Shown: positions 37,640 through 50,848, counted from the stretch's first letter. The stretch is 64,000 bases of DNA from Brachynemurus nebulosus (GCA_035578155.1 JAPWDM010000015.1:12342209-12406208); one strand, 5' to 3'. Translations and numbers: made by a program. The notes: generated by a model from the letters alone, not told the origin.

Positions 37640-39327
37640 AGAGAATTCAAAGTAAATAAAAGAAATTTATTTAAAATAAAATTTTAAATGTTTGAATTAA
37701 GAAAGTTTCTTATTGCCTGAAAAAAATAAAAGGAAAATTTTAAATAATAAAAATCTTCAGTTTGAATTAAAATTTATTTTCTTTGGCTAGTTCAGTCATA
37801 CATATTTTTTTTGTTTTAAATGTTTAATTGTTCAATTGTACAATTTTTAGTACAATTTCAGGGTCGTGAATGTTAATTTCAGATTGTTCCCAAAATGAAG
37901 TTTTGCACTAAAAAATTAGATTATTAAGTGATAAAAGTATTTGTTACAATAAATAATTAACAACAATTTCTTGGTTAAATAACAATTACAATGTAAATTA
38001 TTAAAATTTAGGAAAATTGTAAAGTAGCAACAAAGTAATTATAAAATAGCAACAAATTAGTTTAGAAATAAATTACATAATACTAAAAGTTAGTTAGTCA
38101 GTATATATTTTAGCAAGATAAAATAAAGAACAAGCAAATTAGCATAACGCAGGAAAATATAGAAAAAATTACGAAATACAATAATTTTAATAAACTGCAA
38201 AAAAGGAACGTAAGAAAGATATGGAAATTTAACAAGATAGAAATATTTACTGACTAATATACATGCACGTTATAATTTAAAATTCATGACTAGGTTAGGT
38301 AGGTTATGTAACTCATGTAGGTAGGTAGCCTTAATTACAATTAAATGAAAGAACATTATAAAGATTTAACAATGGTTTGAGTGACAGAAAAGTCAATACG
38401 AATAGATATTCAACTGTTTTACGTTAAAAGAAAACTACACATTACAAGAAAGTTAAATTGCAGAAAAGTCAACTGTTTTACACTTTAGATTCACCAAATA
38501 AAAGTTAATTTATTAATTAAAGAAAGCACCATGCAATTAATTTGCAAAAAAAGGAAATAAAACATGCCAAAAAGGATTACTTAACTAAACTTTGAAGATG
38601 ATGTAAAATGGAGTTTAGAACGTTGAAACTGTGATGATTGTCCAAGTATGATGTAATCCACATAAAAGGGCGTAAACTCCAAATCTAAACCGTCAGCGAG
38701 TTGATTTCATCCTGAATTTGTCCATTTAAAGGTAACATGTGCTTTCCAGTTTACATACTAATTTCCACTATGGTACTTGTCACTCAATATCCACTTCCAA
38801 AAAATTTATACCAATTTTCACCTATTTAGTTACAAAATTCCTGTTCACAGAAATCCATTTAAGAAATTGAATAAATGAAATTGTAAATTTAATTAAATTA
38901 ATCATTATCAAAGTTGAAATTAAAAAAAAGATTTGAATTCAACATATAACCTACATATAAACTACATGTGACCAAAATTTTACATGTTAAAAACTAATTT
39001 CATTATTACAATAATGTAAAATATATAACAAAAAACATAATTTAAGCGTACCTGTATTATATAGAAGTCCGGTCGTGATCAAAACCAAATTAAATGAGAA
39101 TTAACATAACCGATCAACTGATATATATAGGCCGAGTTTAGCGCGAAAATTACATTACCACAGTTCTACCAATCAAAAAAAATTTAATGAATTTGACACA
39201 TACCAAAGTACAGTTGGTGTCAACAAAAAGGTACAGCAAAAATACAGTTAGAGGCAACAAAAAGTTCAAAAAAATTAATTTAGGAAATTAACAATTTTTA
39301 AAATTCTCAAAACGTTCTACAGAACGT

Positions 39328-39331
<4 letters not shown>
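37636..39331 (-). mobile_element. LTR-like 1.7-kb repeat between (TA)n tracts
   Basis: On the minus strand it starts TGTTACGTTCTGTAGAACG and ends GAATTCTCTAACA, so the termini are TGTTA...TAACA as in many LTRs. A TATA-like ctatatatat lies near 39122-39132 (minus), with a possible splice donor (caggtacgc) about 80 bp downstream. A/T-rich polyadenylation-like signals lie near the end at 37660-37690. No coding frame is present. No internal domain or second LTR was seen, so it may be a solo LTR. The flanking TA tracts hide any target duplication. Confidence 0.45.

Positions 39332-39396
<65 letters not shown>
39332..39396. repeat. (TA)n(GA)n compound microsatellite
   Basis: A short TA tract with a tacata interruption is followed by about 12 GA units. 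Confidence 0.93.
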
Positions 39397-39426
39397 ATAG
39401 AATAGAAAGAATACAATATATTTTTT

Positions 39427-39578
39427 CGAACAATGGTACAATATTTTATAAAGATTTTTATGTAAATATAATACGTGACTTAATAATAATAATAATCGTT
39501 TTCGAACAATGGTACAATATTTTATAAAGATTTTTATGTAAATATAATACGTGACTTAAATCTAGGTACCTACTGTAA
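39427..39578. repeat. Tandem duplication, two 76-bp units
   Basis: The unit beginning cgaacaatggtacaatattt occurs at 39427 and 39503 with only small differences. An AAT microsatellite (aataataataat) sits at the junction. Confidence 0.9.
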
Positions 39579-40108
39579 TGTGCCTTATTCTTCTCCCCAA
39601 GAAGGTATGGCAATTACTAAAGTTCTTGTTGTCAGGGCGTTGACTCTGTGGTGTAATCCACGCCTGTAGATGCCAATGTTAAAGTTCGGCTTCTTTTATT
39701 GTTCTGTGTCCCTGTGATGCCCTTTGGATTTCTAATCCTGATTGGCGTAGATACTTCCTCTCCTATTGGATTAAGTTGTCAGAAGGAGTCACCGTAGAAT
39801 ATCTCTTAATTTTAACCACTTTTACTTATGTATTTCGGCGTTGTTTACGAAATAAAACACCATTTATTTTAACGTATTTTTATTAATTTTAAAATAATTA
39901 CTTTTACAAAATAATTTACAAAAATTATTCGTCGATATTTATTAAATAAGCCGATAATTTACGAATTACGTATAACGAAAATACATTTATAAAGTTTTTA
40001 GGGATTCGTCCCACGGAATGCGGATTGAACGTAAATTACAAGTAAGTGACTCGAACTATGTCTTACTCATACTGTGTCTCAGTGTCGAGTGTGTGAGTGA
40101 GTGTTGAA

Positions 40109-40196
<88 letters not shown>

Positions 40197-40914
40197 TATC
40201 TAAAGAAATCTCCAGAATAATCTACCAAAATAACAGTCTTTAAGAGAAGGACAAAAAATACAAAAGCAATCAATATGAATGCGATAGATATACAACAAAC
40301 AGGCTCGGTACGTAATTACTAATAGAACACTATAGAATTTTCCATAAATACATGACTTCAACAACCACCGTGTTGTGTTGCAAACGAAACAAGCGTACTT
40401 AAAATAAACAAACAATTATGTACTTCTTGGAATTTGATGATCTACAGAAGTGCAATCAATATTTTAACATTTAGTTGTACAGAAGTACAGTTAAATACAT
40501 AGATATTTGAATTTACGTTAATTTAATATTTAATTAAAAGAAAATATCGTTTCAGATAAAATATAGTAAAATATTATTAAGATTAGACTATTTAATATTA
40601 AATATGAAAAAAGTGATAGTGACGTCACACCAAAATGGTCACACCTCCAAATTAAGAACCAATAATATTTCGAGAATAAAACAAAATGGCGGACCGTAAT
40701 ATGCACAAAAAGTGCTACGTCACACTACCTAACCCTAACCTAACATGTACAATACTAAATAATTACAATACATGAAAAAACTTAATTAATAGTGACTCGA
40801 TACAAAGGAAAATTTTCAAAAAACCTTTAAGCATGAATAATTAAAAATAAAATAAAATAAAAACTTAACCTAAAAACACTTACGCACACACTTTCTCTTC
40901 ACGTACACATTTGA
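39579..40914. other. No gene; (TA)n at 40112-40194
   Basis: The stretch 39590-39790 is less AT-rich and, on the minus strand, has CCAAT-like motifs (atccaatagg, gccaatcagg), so it might be an LTR or promoter remnant; this is weak. At 40725-40745 ctaaccctaacctaac resembles a few insect telomere units but is too short to be one. The remainder is AT-rich with no supported frame. Confidence 0.4.
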
Positions 40915-40959
40915 CCGCCCCCCGGGGCCGAGGGCAGTCACAGTGGGGAGATATCTATC

Positions 40960-43616
40960 GGCAGGATGAACTTCTTGCTCCGCTTGGACAGTGTCTTTGA
41001 AGGCAGGGACATGTCAGCAATTCGGTCGTTGTGGTGAAGACGGCATCTGGCCAGGTGACGTGAAGTTAGTGACATAGTCAAGAACAGGTTCAACGCCTGA
41101 TTCTTGATGTAGTTGACGTACCGGGGTACGTTGCGGGGCGTTCAGGATAAGACGAAGTATCCTGTTTTGGAACAGTTGCAATTTGGCAATGTTGCCAGAT
41201 GAAACAATGTACCACACAGGTGCGGCGTATGTGACGATGGGCCGGATGCACGTCTTGTATAACTGTATCTTCTTCGCCGTCGGGATGACATTGGAGATGA
41301 GTATGGGCCGCAGTCGGGCAGCAGCACATTCGCCGGCGATTCGTCGTCGTGTTACAGCTGTCTTGAACGTGAGTTTACGGTCGAGGTACAGACCGAGATA
41401 CTTGATGACGGGTGACGTAGTGATTCGGGAGTCGCCGCATCGAAGTTGGGAACGTGGAAGCAGCCTGGAGTGGGTGAAGATGACCGCTTCGGTCTTGTTG
41501 GAGTTGACTTTGATACGGTTTTCCTGGAAGTAGTCGACTGGTTCGCTCTCGTTGACGAGGTGAAGACGGCAGTATCATCAGCGTACAGAGCGATCTGGAC
41601 CTTGGGTGGCATCTTGGGAATGTCGCTGATGTATAAGCTGAACAGGACTGGTCCAAGGATCGAACCTTGGGGCACGCCGGCTGGTATCTGGAGGACGCTG
41701 GACTTGGCGTCGCCGCTTTTGAGATAAAAGCTTCGGTTGGTGAGGTAGTTCTGGATGATCTTGGTGATATACATTGGTACATCATGGGACTGCAGCTTGG
41801 CGATGAGGTTGGCGTGCCATACATTGTCGAAAGCTTTCTCTATATCCAGAGATACCAGCGTCGTGTTCAGCTTCTTGCGTAGTCCGCGGGTGATGTGATC
41901 GGTAATCCTACCGAGCTGGTGCGTCGTTGAGTGACCGAATCTGAAACCAAATTGATCATTTGGAATTAGTTCATGTTCTTCTATGTGTGATAGAAGGCGG
42001 GTATGGATGATTTTTTCAAGGAGTTTACTGATCGAGGGAAGCAGGCTGATAGGTCGGTAGCTGGTGGGGAGGTTGGGTGGTTTTCCCGGCTTGGGAAGAG
42101 GAACAACTTTTGCCACTTTCCACTGTTGCGGGAAGTAACTAAGTTGTAAACAACTGTTGAAGATGTGTTTCATCTGAAGAAGGGCTTTCTTCAGCAGCTT
42201 TTTCAGGTGCCGGTTGGAGATGGTGTCGGCGCCGGCGGCCTTACGATTTCTTGCTTTCCTAATGTGTTTACTGATCTCCCCCACAGTTGTGGGTTTGATA
42301 GTAATTGATAGACAGACGCATTCGCGACTTCAGCTGCTGCTCGTGCAATACCCGCGCTTTCACGTGGATGGGGCAGTTGCTCTCCGATGCGGTGCGCCTC
42401 CTGGAATGATTCCGCGATAATTTGGATTTTCTCCAAAGAATCTGTAACTAACAAATTGTCTTTGTTTAGTGCTGGTATTGTCGCGTCACGTCGTTTGAAC
42501 GAGCGAATTAGCTGCCAAAAGTCCTGGTTGGAGTCAATCCGCTGTTCAACGTAGTCGTTAAACAGTCGTCCGCGTTCGTCGCGTATTTTGTCACGTATCT
42601 GTCTGATTAGGTCCGCCTGTAAGTCCTTGTAATGTATCTGTCGTGTCCGTTGGTACAGTCGTCTTTGTCTGTTCCGTTCCCGGATTAGTTCAAGGATTTC
42701 GAGACTCGGGTTATAGGTGTAGGCTCTGGGGACACGTTTGGTCGGGATACAATGCTTACTGGCTTCGCCAGTTTCGTGCTGCAGCTCCTCCAGGACAGTG
42801 TCGACATCACGAATGGTTTAAATATCCTTTCGATACCTTCGTTTATCATAGTCCTGAATTTGCCCCAGTCCGCATTAGCAAAATCCTGCACTGTTACGGG
42901 TTTAGGTTTTTTCACACGAAAGCAGAAGTCCGTAATGACAGGAACGTGATCGGATTCAGGTCCTTGGATGGTGTAGGTATGACAGGAACGGGTATTCATG
43001 TTTTTGGTGATGATTAGGTCGATGGTGTTACAAAGGAGTCCTTCTGCTCGCGAGTAGTGTGTGGGACCGTCCGGGAACAGTAGTTCAGTTCTAGTCTCTT
43101 CGAGAAGCCGCATTAATATCCTCCCGCTGGTGTTGATGTCGGTCGTTGCCTTATTCCACGCTGGAACGCGTTAAAGTCGCCAGTCAGTAGTGTGTGAGGA
43201 CTGTGGTCGAGGAGCTTCTCGAAGTCGTTTGCATCAATTTGGCCGGGTGTGTAGGCGGCGGTGACGATTAATGGTGGCGTCTCGTCGATCAGCACGCTGA
43301 CATGTTCGGTCTGGATTTCGAGGTCGGGCATTGCACTATGCTTGACACCCTTACGGATGAGCAATGCTACGCCCCCTCCTTGGCGAACTTTCCTGTCTCT
43401 ACGATGAATTTTGTAGCCTGGAACAGAAAAAGTTTTATTAGGTTTGATCCAGGTCTCTGTGATGGCAGCAGCATCAACGTTGTGGGTGTGCAGCAGAGCG
43501 AGAAGTTCTTCTTTCTTCATCAAAAGACCACCGCCGATGTTCAGCTTGAGTAGGCGAAACCGCTTAGTTAAAGCGGCTGGCCGACTCGTAGATAGCAATG
43601 GCACGTTGGAAGCCAT
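40960..43616 (-). pseudogene. LINE ORF2: AP endonuclease and reverse transcriptase (broken)
   Basis: Start ATG at 43616 (MASNVPLLSTSRPAALTKRF). Endonuclease signatures: ITETWIKPNKTF, VTAAYTPGQ, LLTGDFNAF and, past a one-base frameshift near 43170, ESDHVPVITDF. RT follows at about 42284-41560: GADTISNRHLKKLL, SYRPISLLPSISKLLEKII, LVSLDIEKAFDNVWH, AGVPQGSILGPVLFSLY and the intact catalytic LYADDTAVF. Further frameshifts near 42680, 42450, 41550 and 41330 break the thumb and C-terminal part (YIVSSGNIAKLQLFQNRILR near 41200, which matches LINE C-terminal regions). The catalytic motifs survive, so the copy is recent but not functional. Confidence 0.9.
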
Positions 43617-44697
43617 TCGAGCAACTACGAAGTTTGCTGTTCAATTCACGAACAGACTGGATCATGGTTTTGATATCACATAACTGATTTAGTTGATTCA
43701 GCTCTGTGACAAGTGTGAAAAGATCATCCGAAGATGATCTGAAACTGGATGTGGATTGGATTGGAGCTTGTATTTGTTCAGGAGCTGGGGCGGGAATTCC
43801 TGGAGCTGGTGCAGATGGCGGGGCGGAGCAGTTGCTGATGGCTTCTGTGCTGGACGTTGCCGCCGTTGTGGAAGCGCTGGAAAAGCGGTTGTATTCTCTA
43901 GTACTGGGAAATGAAGTCCCATTGGCGAAGTTAACCTTATAACTTCCCATTGTACGTCCTTTCATTTCAAAGACAGCTATGACGCTGAACTTTTCGTCTA
44001 ACTCCTGCTTTATGTCCTCGGCGCTGTCCATCGGCATTTCACGGAGTACCACCTCCGTCGGTTTCTCTTCGGGTAGGGTATAGGTGTGATAATCCACCTT
44101 TCCCTCTAAAACCCGTAACAGGTTGACCCGATCGGTTGGGTCCTCCACAAAGATGCGGCACTCGGACTGCGAATACTTGAATGTGCATGGCCTTGTGTAG
44201 GCCGTCTTGCACAACTCGACGAGCTGCGCGTGCGATTTGGGTCGTTCATGCAGAACGATTGGTGGAAGCCGACGTCGGGGGGCAGCGGCACTGGTACTGG
44301 CGGCGGGTGTGGTGGGTGCTACGGCAGCGTGTCCGGAAGGTGGTTTTGGCACCGGCTTCTGGGTATCAGCAGTCGGGGCGGCGGCGGCGGCAGGTGGCTG
44401 GAACAGTAGAGCTGCAAATTTATTCGCATGCTCCAATGGGGCGGGGATAGGAGACGACGACGGCCTTTTGGACGTCTTCTTTGAGATTTCAAATCCCGAA
44501 TGGCATGGGTCCGTTTCCATCCTGTCCGAAGCGCAGGATGGCTCTTCTTTCTTCTCTCCGGCTGCCGCCAGCCGGATGGTCTTCTTGTTGATCCTAACAG
44601 CCGTAAACCACAACTTGTTTCCGTTGATAATCTGTCTCTTGTAGACAGTATTACTGTTCTTCAACTGCTGGATACCTGAAACAGAAATTTTGAACAA
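43564..44697 (-). CDS. LINE ORF1 (Jockey gag-like protein)
   Basis: An open frame of up to 377 residues. The N-terminal start is unclear because the first codon of the frame is TTG and no good ATG lies nearby; a tract just upstream (tttctgtttcag) resembles a splice acceptor. Residues about 70-170 are Pro/Ala-rich low complexity. Then come KSHAQLVELCKTAYTRPCTF and VVLREMPMDSAEDIKQELDE, which resemble the PRE-type domain of Jockey ORF1 proteins. The CCHC knuckles expected next are not seen; a Ser/Thr/Ala-rich tail replaces them, perhaps from a frameshift near 43900. The 3' end overlaps ORF2 by about 50 bp in another frame, as is usual for such LINEs. It binds element RNA in known relatives. Confidence 0.7.
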   Translation of the reverse strand: MFKISVSGIQQLKNSNTVYKRQIINGNKLWFTAVRINKKTIRLAAAGEKKEEPSCASDRMETDPCHSGFEISKKTSKRPSSSPIPAPLEHANKFAALLFQPPAAAAAPTADTQKPVPKPPSGHAAVAPTTPAASTSAAAPRRRLPPIVLHERPKSHAQLVELCKTAYTRPCTFKYSQSECRIFVEDPTDRVNLLRVLEGKVDYHTYTLPEEKPTEVVLREMPMDSAEDIKQELDEKFSVIAVFEMKGRTMGSYKVNFANGTSFPSTREYNRFSSASTTAATSSTEAISNCSAPPSAPAPGIPAPAPEQIQAPIQSTSSFRSSSDDLFTLVTELNQLNQLCDIKTMIQSVRELNSKLRSCSNGFQRAIAIYESASRFN

Positions 44698-44867
44698 TGA
44701 TTAGAAAAAATAAAATTAAAATAAAAATGTCACTGTGAAACAATGGTACATATAAATGCACCACTATATCAACAATTAAATACTTAGAAAAAATTATGAA
44801 TATAAAAACTCCAAAATTATATTCAGCTAGGCGAGTCGATGTTCACTCAATCGAATCTAATCGCTCA

Positions 44868-45530
<663 letters not shown>

Positions 45531-45543
45531 TTTATAAAAATAT

Positions 45544-46499
45544 TTAAATAGAAATATTTTTCTCTTTCAGCCATGTTTGTATTGTTAGTTTTTTATCATT
45601 GGTTGTTGGTGCTTTATTTAAAATTTTTGAGTGGTATCTAGCATTATCCATAACAATGGTGGAGCCTGGTTCCAAATTTGGGATCAATTTCTCTAACACC
45701 CACTTTAAAAAATGATCATGATCCATTTCTTCATGGTAATGTTCCGTGCTTTTCGACTGAAAAAATTGCAAAGCATTAGGAATAAAATCATTGTCATCAC
45801 CAGCATGCAGAACGATAAATCGGCCGCCTTTACCAATTGGTATTTTTGGTGTATCTAGAAGCGTATCATCTGTCCAAACTTTTGTGGGCCCCATGTAATA
45901 ATTTACCCACGTTTCATCAAGAAACACATACTTTCTCTAATCTCCAATCTTTATTTTCTTTAAGAAGTTGCAACGCCATGCGACGATTTCATATCTTTCC
46001 ATCATAATTTTCCGCCCGTCTGCCTTTTTGTATTTAAAATTTAATTTTTTTAAAATATGTCTCAATGATGTAACAGAACCCTCAAATATTTCACTGTTTT
46101 TTAAAGATATTAAAAGATCTTGTGCAGTAAAATGTTCTCTTCTTTCATAGAAATTTTATGAACGTAACCTATTGAAATATATAAAACTTGTTGAAAATCA
46201 AAATAAATAAATAATATAAACCGGTAAATATGGCGTCGTATAGCATCATATTTTTTTTTTATTTTTTATTTTTTTTTATTTTTATTTTTTCATATTGAAA
46301 ATCGTGTAAATCGATTACCGGAGCAGATTTTTTTTTGCGTTCTGGTGTGACATTATTGGCAATTTGCTTCGATAGTCGTACAATTGTCGACTTAGAAACT
46401 CCTGTCGCCTTTACTGTCTCTTCTAATACATTTGAAAGGCCTCCTTCAGTCTTTTTTTCTTCAAAATAATTTCTTACAGAAAAAATTATTTCTTTTGAC
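45544..46499 (-). pseudogene. IS630/Tc1-type DDE transposase remnant
   Basis: Three pieces on the minus strand. A helix-turn-helix region near 46260-46499 reads LEETVKATGVSKSTIVRLSK. A middle piece near 45945-46145 reads AQDLLISLKNSEIFEGSVTS and DGRKIMMERYEIVAW. The catalytic piece, 45544-45927, has the first Asp in FLDETWVNYYMGPTKVW, IGKGGRFIVLHAGDDNDF, and the second Asp in STIVMDNARYHSK. The third acidic residue is lost because the frame ends at the join with copy 2 of the unrecognised gene. Frame changes lie near 45930 and between the first two pieces, where a run of A/T about 100 bp long (46160-46260) may be an intron or an insertion. Confidence 0.82.
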
Positions 46500-47572
46500 T
46501 GTTAGTAAAGAATTAAAAAATAATACTAAAATAAAAAATAATACCTACTTTTATTTTTAATTGTTCTATCCATTTTTTCACAATTGTCAATAAATTAACT
46601 GTAACCATATACATAAAATAACTGAATGACTGGATTCATAGTAAACTATTTAATACTATTAAAAATATAATTTTGAAAACCAAAATCAGTGGATGTCAGT
46701 ATGTACTGCTTAGAATTTTCAAATCAGTTAAAATCAAACGAAAATAGTTTCTTCTAATTGAAAATAACATATTTCACTTTTCTTTACAGTATTGCATCAT
46801 TTTTTTAACTTTGTGAAGATGAAATATTATTAGGTAAAATATTTAAAAAACTAAATAAGGACCACTGATTAAGGACACTGGTGTAGTGTTGAAGAGTGTG
46901 CAACAAGGACAAGAAAGAAGGAAACCTACAAAAGTGTCTGGAATATTTTTTCAACTATAAATTTAAATTATTATTTAATTAAACAAAAATAGATAGTAGG
47001 TAAGATAAAAGATAGGTAATATGTAAAAATTTTTAAATGGCATAAAGCTTAATTCATGCCGTGTTCAAAGTTAACGATTTAACGTTAAACTTGGAACGTT
47101 CGTTTCGGTCAAGCCCAAACGAAACGAAATACGAATATACAAAACATATAATTTAAAAAGTTAAATTTAAATGTGTATACAAATTTTACAAAGGGAATGA
47201 AGGTATCTGACTAAAGTATAACGTAACGTAATTTTAACTTGGTGACAATTGAGACGGACAGACAAACAGGTTAAACGAATAAGATAAGAAAAAACTGACT
47301 GGTCCAGATGATAAAGACCCCTTGTCTGTTTGTACGGACTTTCACCGACGAGCCAACAAAATATATGACAAGATAGAAGTCAATCACTCGCCTTTTTTGG
47401 AGGACTTCCACCACATCGGTTGCGAAGCTCACCGTGCACCAGCCACGAAATTCCTCACGCTGACGCGGCACAGCGAAAAGTCAGACTATACGAGAGAGAT
47501 AGAGTTTAGATAATGAAGTCACCAAAGTTAAATGCGGAATAAAACATAACGTACAATGAAGCAAAAAATACA
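46500..47572. other. No gene supported
   Basis: AT-rich to about 47220. The stretch 47240-47520 is less AT-rich and may belong to the 3' untranslated region or LTR of the Gypsy pol that follows on its right, since it lies just past the integrase stop. No LTR partner was found. Confidence 0.4.
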
Positions 47573-50345
47573 TACAGAATGAACTTTAAATTTTAATTAT
47601 TACGCTCAATATAAGGTTTCAGCATAGGAACGAGGAATACGGCTAGGTTTTTGCCATCAACAGAAGTTAGCTCGTAACGATTGTTGGATAATTTTTTAGA
47701 TACCTGGCATTTTATAAATTTAGGAGCTAATTTTGAACTAAAGTAGTTACCAGCGTCAGGTAACGGGAAATGTCATTTCCATACAAAATCGCCAACATTA
47801 AAAGAAGCGAAACGATGGCGGAGGTTGTATCTAGCCGCACTACTATTTTGCGATTTAGAGATACGGTCACGTATTAATTGGCAAGCGGTGATTAAACGTC
47901 GGATACGTTCAGACAAGTTATTCAGATCAATGTCAGTAGGTAAAGGATTTTGTTGTGAGGGGTTACTGGATATCTTAATTTCGCGTACAAACATTAGGTA
48001 TGCGGGCGAAAACTGGGTAGTATGATGAATTTGATAGCGAAATTGTACGCGTCTAGATTCACATCCCAATTACGCGGATTTTCGTTAATGTAGGAAGCAA
48101 TTAAAGTTTTTGCGGTTTGTATGACTTTCTGCGGGATTACTTTGTGGATAAAACTTAGGAGAGAGTTGGGCTTGAACGTTATGATCTTTAACAACTTCCC
48201 TGTCCAATGAGTCATATATGACTCACGAGAGCGTATTAAAATAAGTTCAGGAATCACATGTGACTTATTTCCTTATACAATTTTGGGCAGATTTTTTGTT
48301 ATGACCGTGATGCGATATTTTTTTTAAATGAGACGTGAGCGTTCAGCAAAAAACCTAACTTTTAGGAAAATAAAAAAAAATTCGCGATTTTTCCTTGAAA
48401 GTCATCTTTTAGTCACTAGAAGTAAGGTGCAATAAATAAAACTCATATACGGAAAATAAGGTGTTTATTCGTAGAAAAATATTACAAAATCAACAGTGTA
48501 TCAACAAAATGAACAAAATAAAACAATCAGAATAAAATAAATCTATATCTAATATTTATGAAAATAATATTTTATGGTATATATAAATGTTATTTAGTTT
48601 ATCAGAACAAAAAAATCAGTGGACGTGAGGCATTCACAAAATGCCTTATATGAGGACAGGGAAGTTGTTAAAGTACTGTATACCTTATCAAAGATCTTAA
48701 TAAGATGTTTGGAATTACCTTTGGTAGCGGGAAAATCAACGAAAATTTTGTGAGCAAATCAGATTTTATAAACACGTACTTATGTCGATTGGTGGACATA
48801 GGATATGGTTCAGCCAGGTCAGTGCAAAGTACAGACCAGGGTTTAATTATTATCCGTTCACCCATAAAACCAGCAGGTAATTTACGCACCACTTTGTGTT
48901 GAGCACAAACCTGACATGATCGGCAATACCTGAGCACATCGGTACGTAAACCAGGCCAATAATAGTGTTGAGAGATACGACATAATGTCTTGTAACACCC
49001 AAAGTGTCCCAATGTTACTCTGTCATGACATTCCCTTAAGGCATTCGTACGAAGTGATGTAGGTAAAACTAGCTTCCACGGATCTCCATCCAGATCGAGT
49101 GGATTTACTGGAGTACAAAACTTGTACAATTTGTCAACTACCAACTTCCATTGAGGAAATCTATCAGAAAATCGTTCGACATTAGTTATCATTTTCCGGT
49201 ACTAGCGGTCGTGATGAGTATTAGTGACCTCTATTAAATTGATGTTGGTCGGAATGCGAGACAAACCATCAGGTAAAGTACGGGAAGAACCCTTGCGGTG
49301 TATGATATCAAAATCATACGACTGAAGTTGCAGACTCCAACGTGCTAAGCGACCAGATGAATTTTTTAAGTTATGTAGCCATTTAAAGGCGAAATGGTCG
49401 GTGACGACGGTGAAGCGAGTAGCTTCCACATAACAGCGAAACTTGTTAATTGACCATAGAATCGCGAGCAGTTATTTCTTGGCCACGGAATAATTGACCT
49501 CGTTTTTCGACAGAGCACGGGATGCATAAACTATTACTTTTTCTTTACCGTCAGAGGTTTCTTGAATGAGGCCACTGTATAGGCGTATATGTATTGTATA
49601 CGGCAGGTACGGGTCAGGACAACTGAAAATTGGTGGTGATAAAAGACGTTGCTTAAGTGTGTCAAAGGATTTCTGCGTGGCGTCGTTCCAAATCCACTTG
49701 CAGTTTTTCCTCGTAAGTTTAAGTAACGGGGCTGCAAGTTCCGTAAAGTGTGGAATCCAACGACGGAATCACGATACAATTCCCAAAAAGGAACGAACTT
49801 GTTTAGTTGTTTTAGGAACTGGGTAAGATGCAATCGCACTAGTTTTTTCTGGGTCTGCCTGGATCCCATTCGAATTCACAATGAATCCGAGATACTTTAT
49901 TTCGTGCTTGGCGAAGTGACATTTCTCTAAAAAAAGCGTAAGATTAGCAGCTTTCAATCGAGCACTTCAGACACAGTTTTCAGATGATCGTCAAACGTTG
50001 TGTTAACTGGCATTGCCTAACCGATCTAAAATTTGGTGCATGAAAGATAAGGGATAAGCGTTTTTTAGCGTTACAACGTATAGTTTCCGAAAATCTAAAC
50101 TAAACCGGAACTTAGGAGTACAAGGTAAATCGTCAGGTTGAGGGAAGCTTTTGATCAAGTCCTCCAATTGTCGTTGCTGACTACAAGTTAAAGATTGATC
50201 CACTTGTAGAGAACTATTATCAGAACTAATGACTTGATATTTGTTACTGGCGAAGTTGACAGAGATGCTAAACTTCTTAACACTTTCAGTCTCATGGCTT
50301 CGGCATCCGAAACCAAACAAAACATCCCCAGAAGCCGACTGCGAT
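47573..50345 (-). pseudogene. Gypsy-2 pol: RT, RNase H, integrase (broken)
   Basis: A second Ty3/Gypsy element, unlike Gypsy-1. RT pieces: FRFSLDFRKLYVVTLKNAYP near 50080 and, after a gap, AANLTLFLEKCHFAKHEIKY near 49930. The segment with the catalytic YxDD box is missing between about 50003 and 49990. RNase H ends FDIIHRKGSSRTLPDGLSRI near 49260. The integrase finger is CHDRVTLGHFGCYK with CRSCQVCAQHK at about 48880-49030. The core is interrupted by a MITE and has lost the part with the second Asp. The tail SSAARYNLRHRFASFNVGDF is near 47790, and a last frame reaches the stop at about 47575. Many frameshifts; clearly dead. Confidence 0.9.
48192..48667. mobile_element. 476-bp piggyBac-type MITE with TTAA duplication
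   Basis: Perfect 14-bp inverted ends, CAACTTCCCTGTCC at 48192 and the complement ending 48667, flanked by TTAA at 48188-48191 and 48668-48671. Beside the ends are short palindromes: gagtcatatatgactc on the left and gaggcattcacaaaatgcct on the right. It splits the integrase core of Gypsy-2. No coding frame is inside. Confidence 0.92.
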
Positions 50346-50666
50346 CAATGATTAATTGATTACTTGGTTACACATTATGTGTGCGATATTTATCATCATT
50401 CATCACACGGATGTGTTCCTACTCACACAAATACATACCAACACACACAACTCTTTTGGTTTCTATGTATAAAAAATTTTAAGATAAACAAAAAATACAT
50501 AAAAAATATAATTTATATTTTTAAATAAAATTGATTTGAATGTCAGTGTGTATGTAGTATGTACGTATCACGTACGTATGTTTACAGTTTTGCACATACA
50601 TGTTGAACTATGTTGAATCTATTCAGTGTTTGAATCGTTTTATTTTATGTATTTATTTATATAAAG
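50346..50666. other. No gene; AT-rich
   Basis: Short scattered CACACA motifs near 50430-50455; nothing else supported. Confidence 0.4.
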
Positions 50667-50761
50667 CAGTGGTTCCCAACCTTTTATGTCTGGCGACCCA
50701 TCTTTTAAAGTTTTTTAATTTTCGTGACCCAACCCCCCCTCTCAACCGTGATTTTTACACA

Positions 50762-50764
50762 CCT

Positions 50765-50848
<84 letters not shown>
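50762..50848. repeat. (CA)n(TA)n inside hAT-2
   Basis: About 10 CA units and 34 TA units lie where the transposase C-terminus should be. The frame runs straight from the transposase (YPVLYGKA) into Ile/Tyr repeats. Confidence 0.95.

Larger units (their letters stand above)
40915..44697 (-). mobile_element. Jockey-type LINE, GC-rich, damaged
   Basis: Two overlapping reading-frame regions (ORF1 43564-44697, ORF2 below) in the order ORF1, endonuclease, RT, C-terminal region. The base composition is visibly richer in G+C than the flanks, and the change is sharp near 40915 and 44690. No clear A-rich tail is visible at the 3' end (about 40915), so it may be cut. At the 5' side the sequence returns to AT-rich DNA and a (TA)n tract. 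Confidence 0.9.

Noticed and set aside
40725..40746. Telomere-like ctaaccctaacctaac
   Set aside because: Only a few irregular units; not an array and not at a sequence end.
43302..44644. Plus-strand frames opposite the LINE
   Set aside because: Shadows of the GC-rich minus-strand ORF1 and ORF2; no independent motif.
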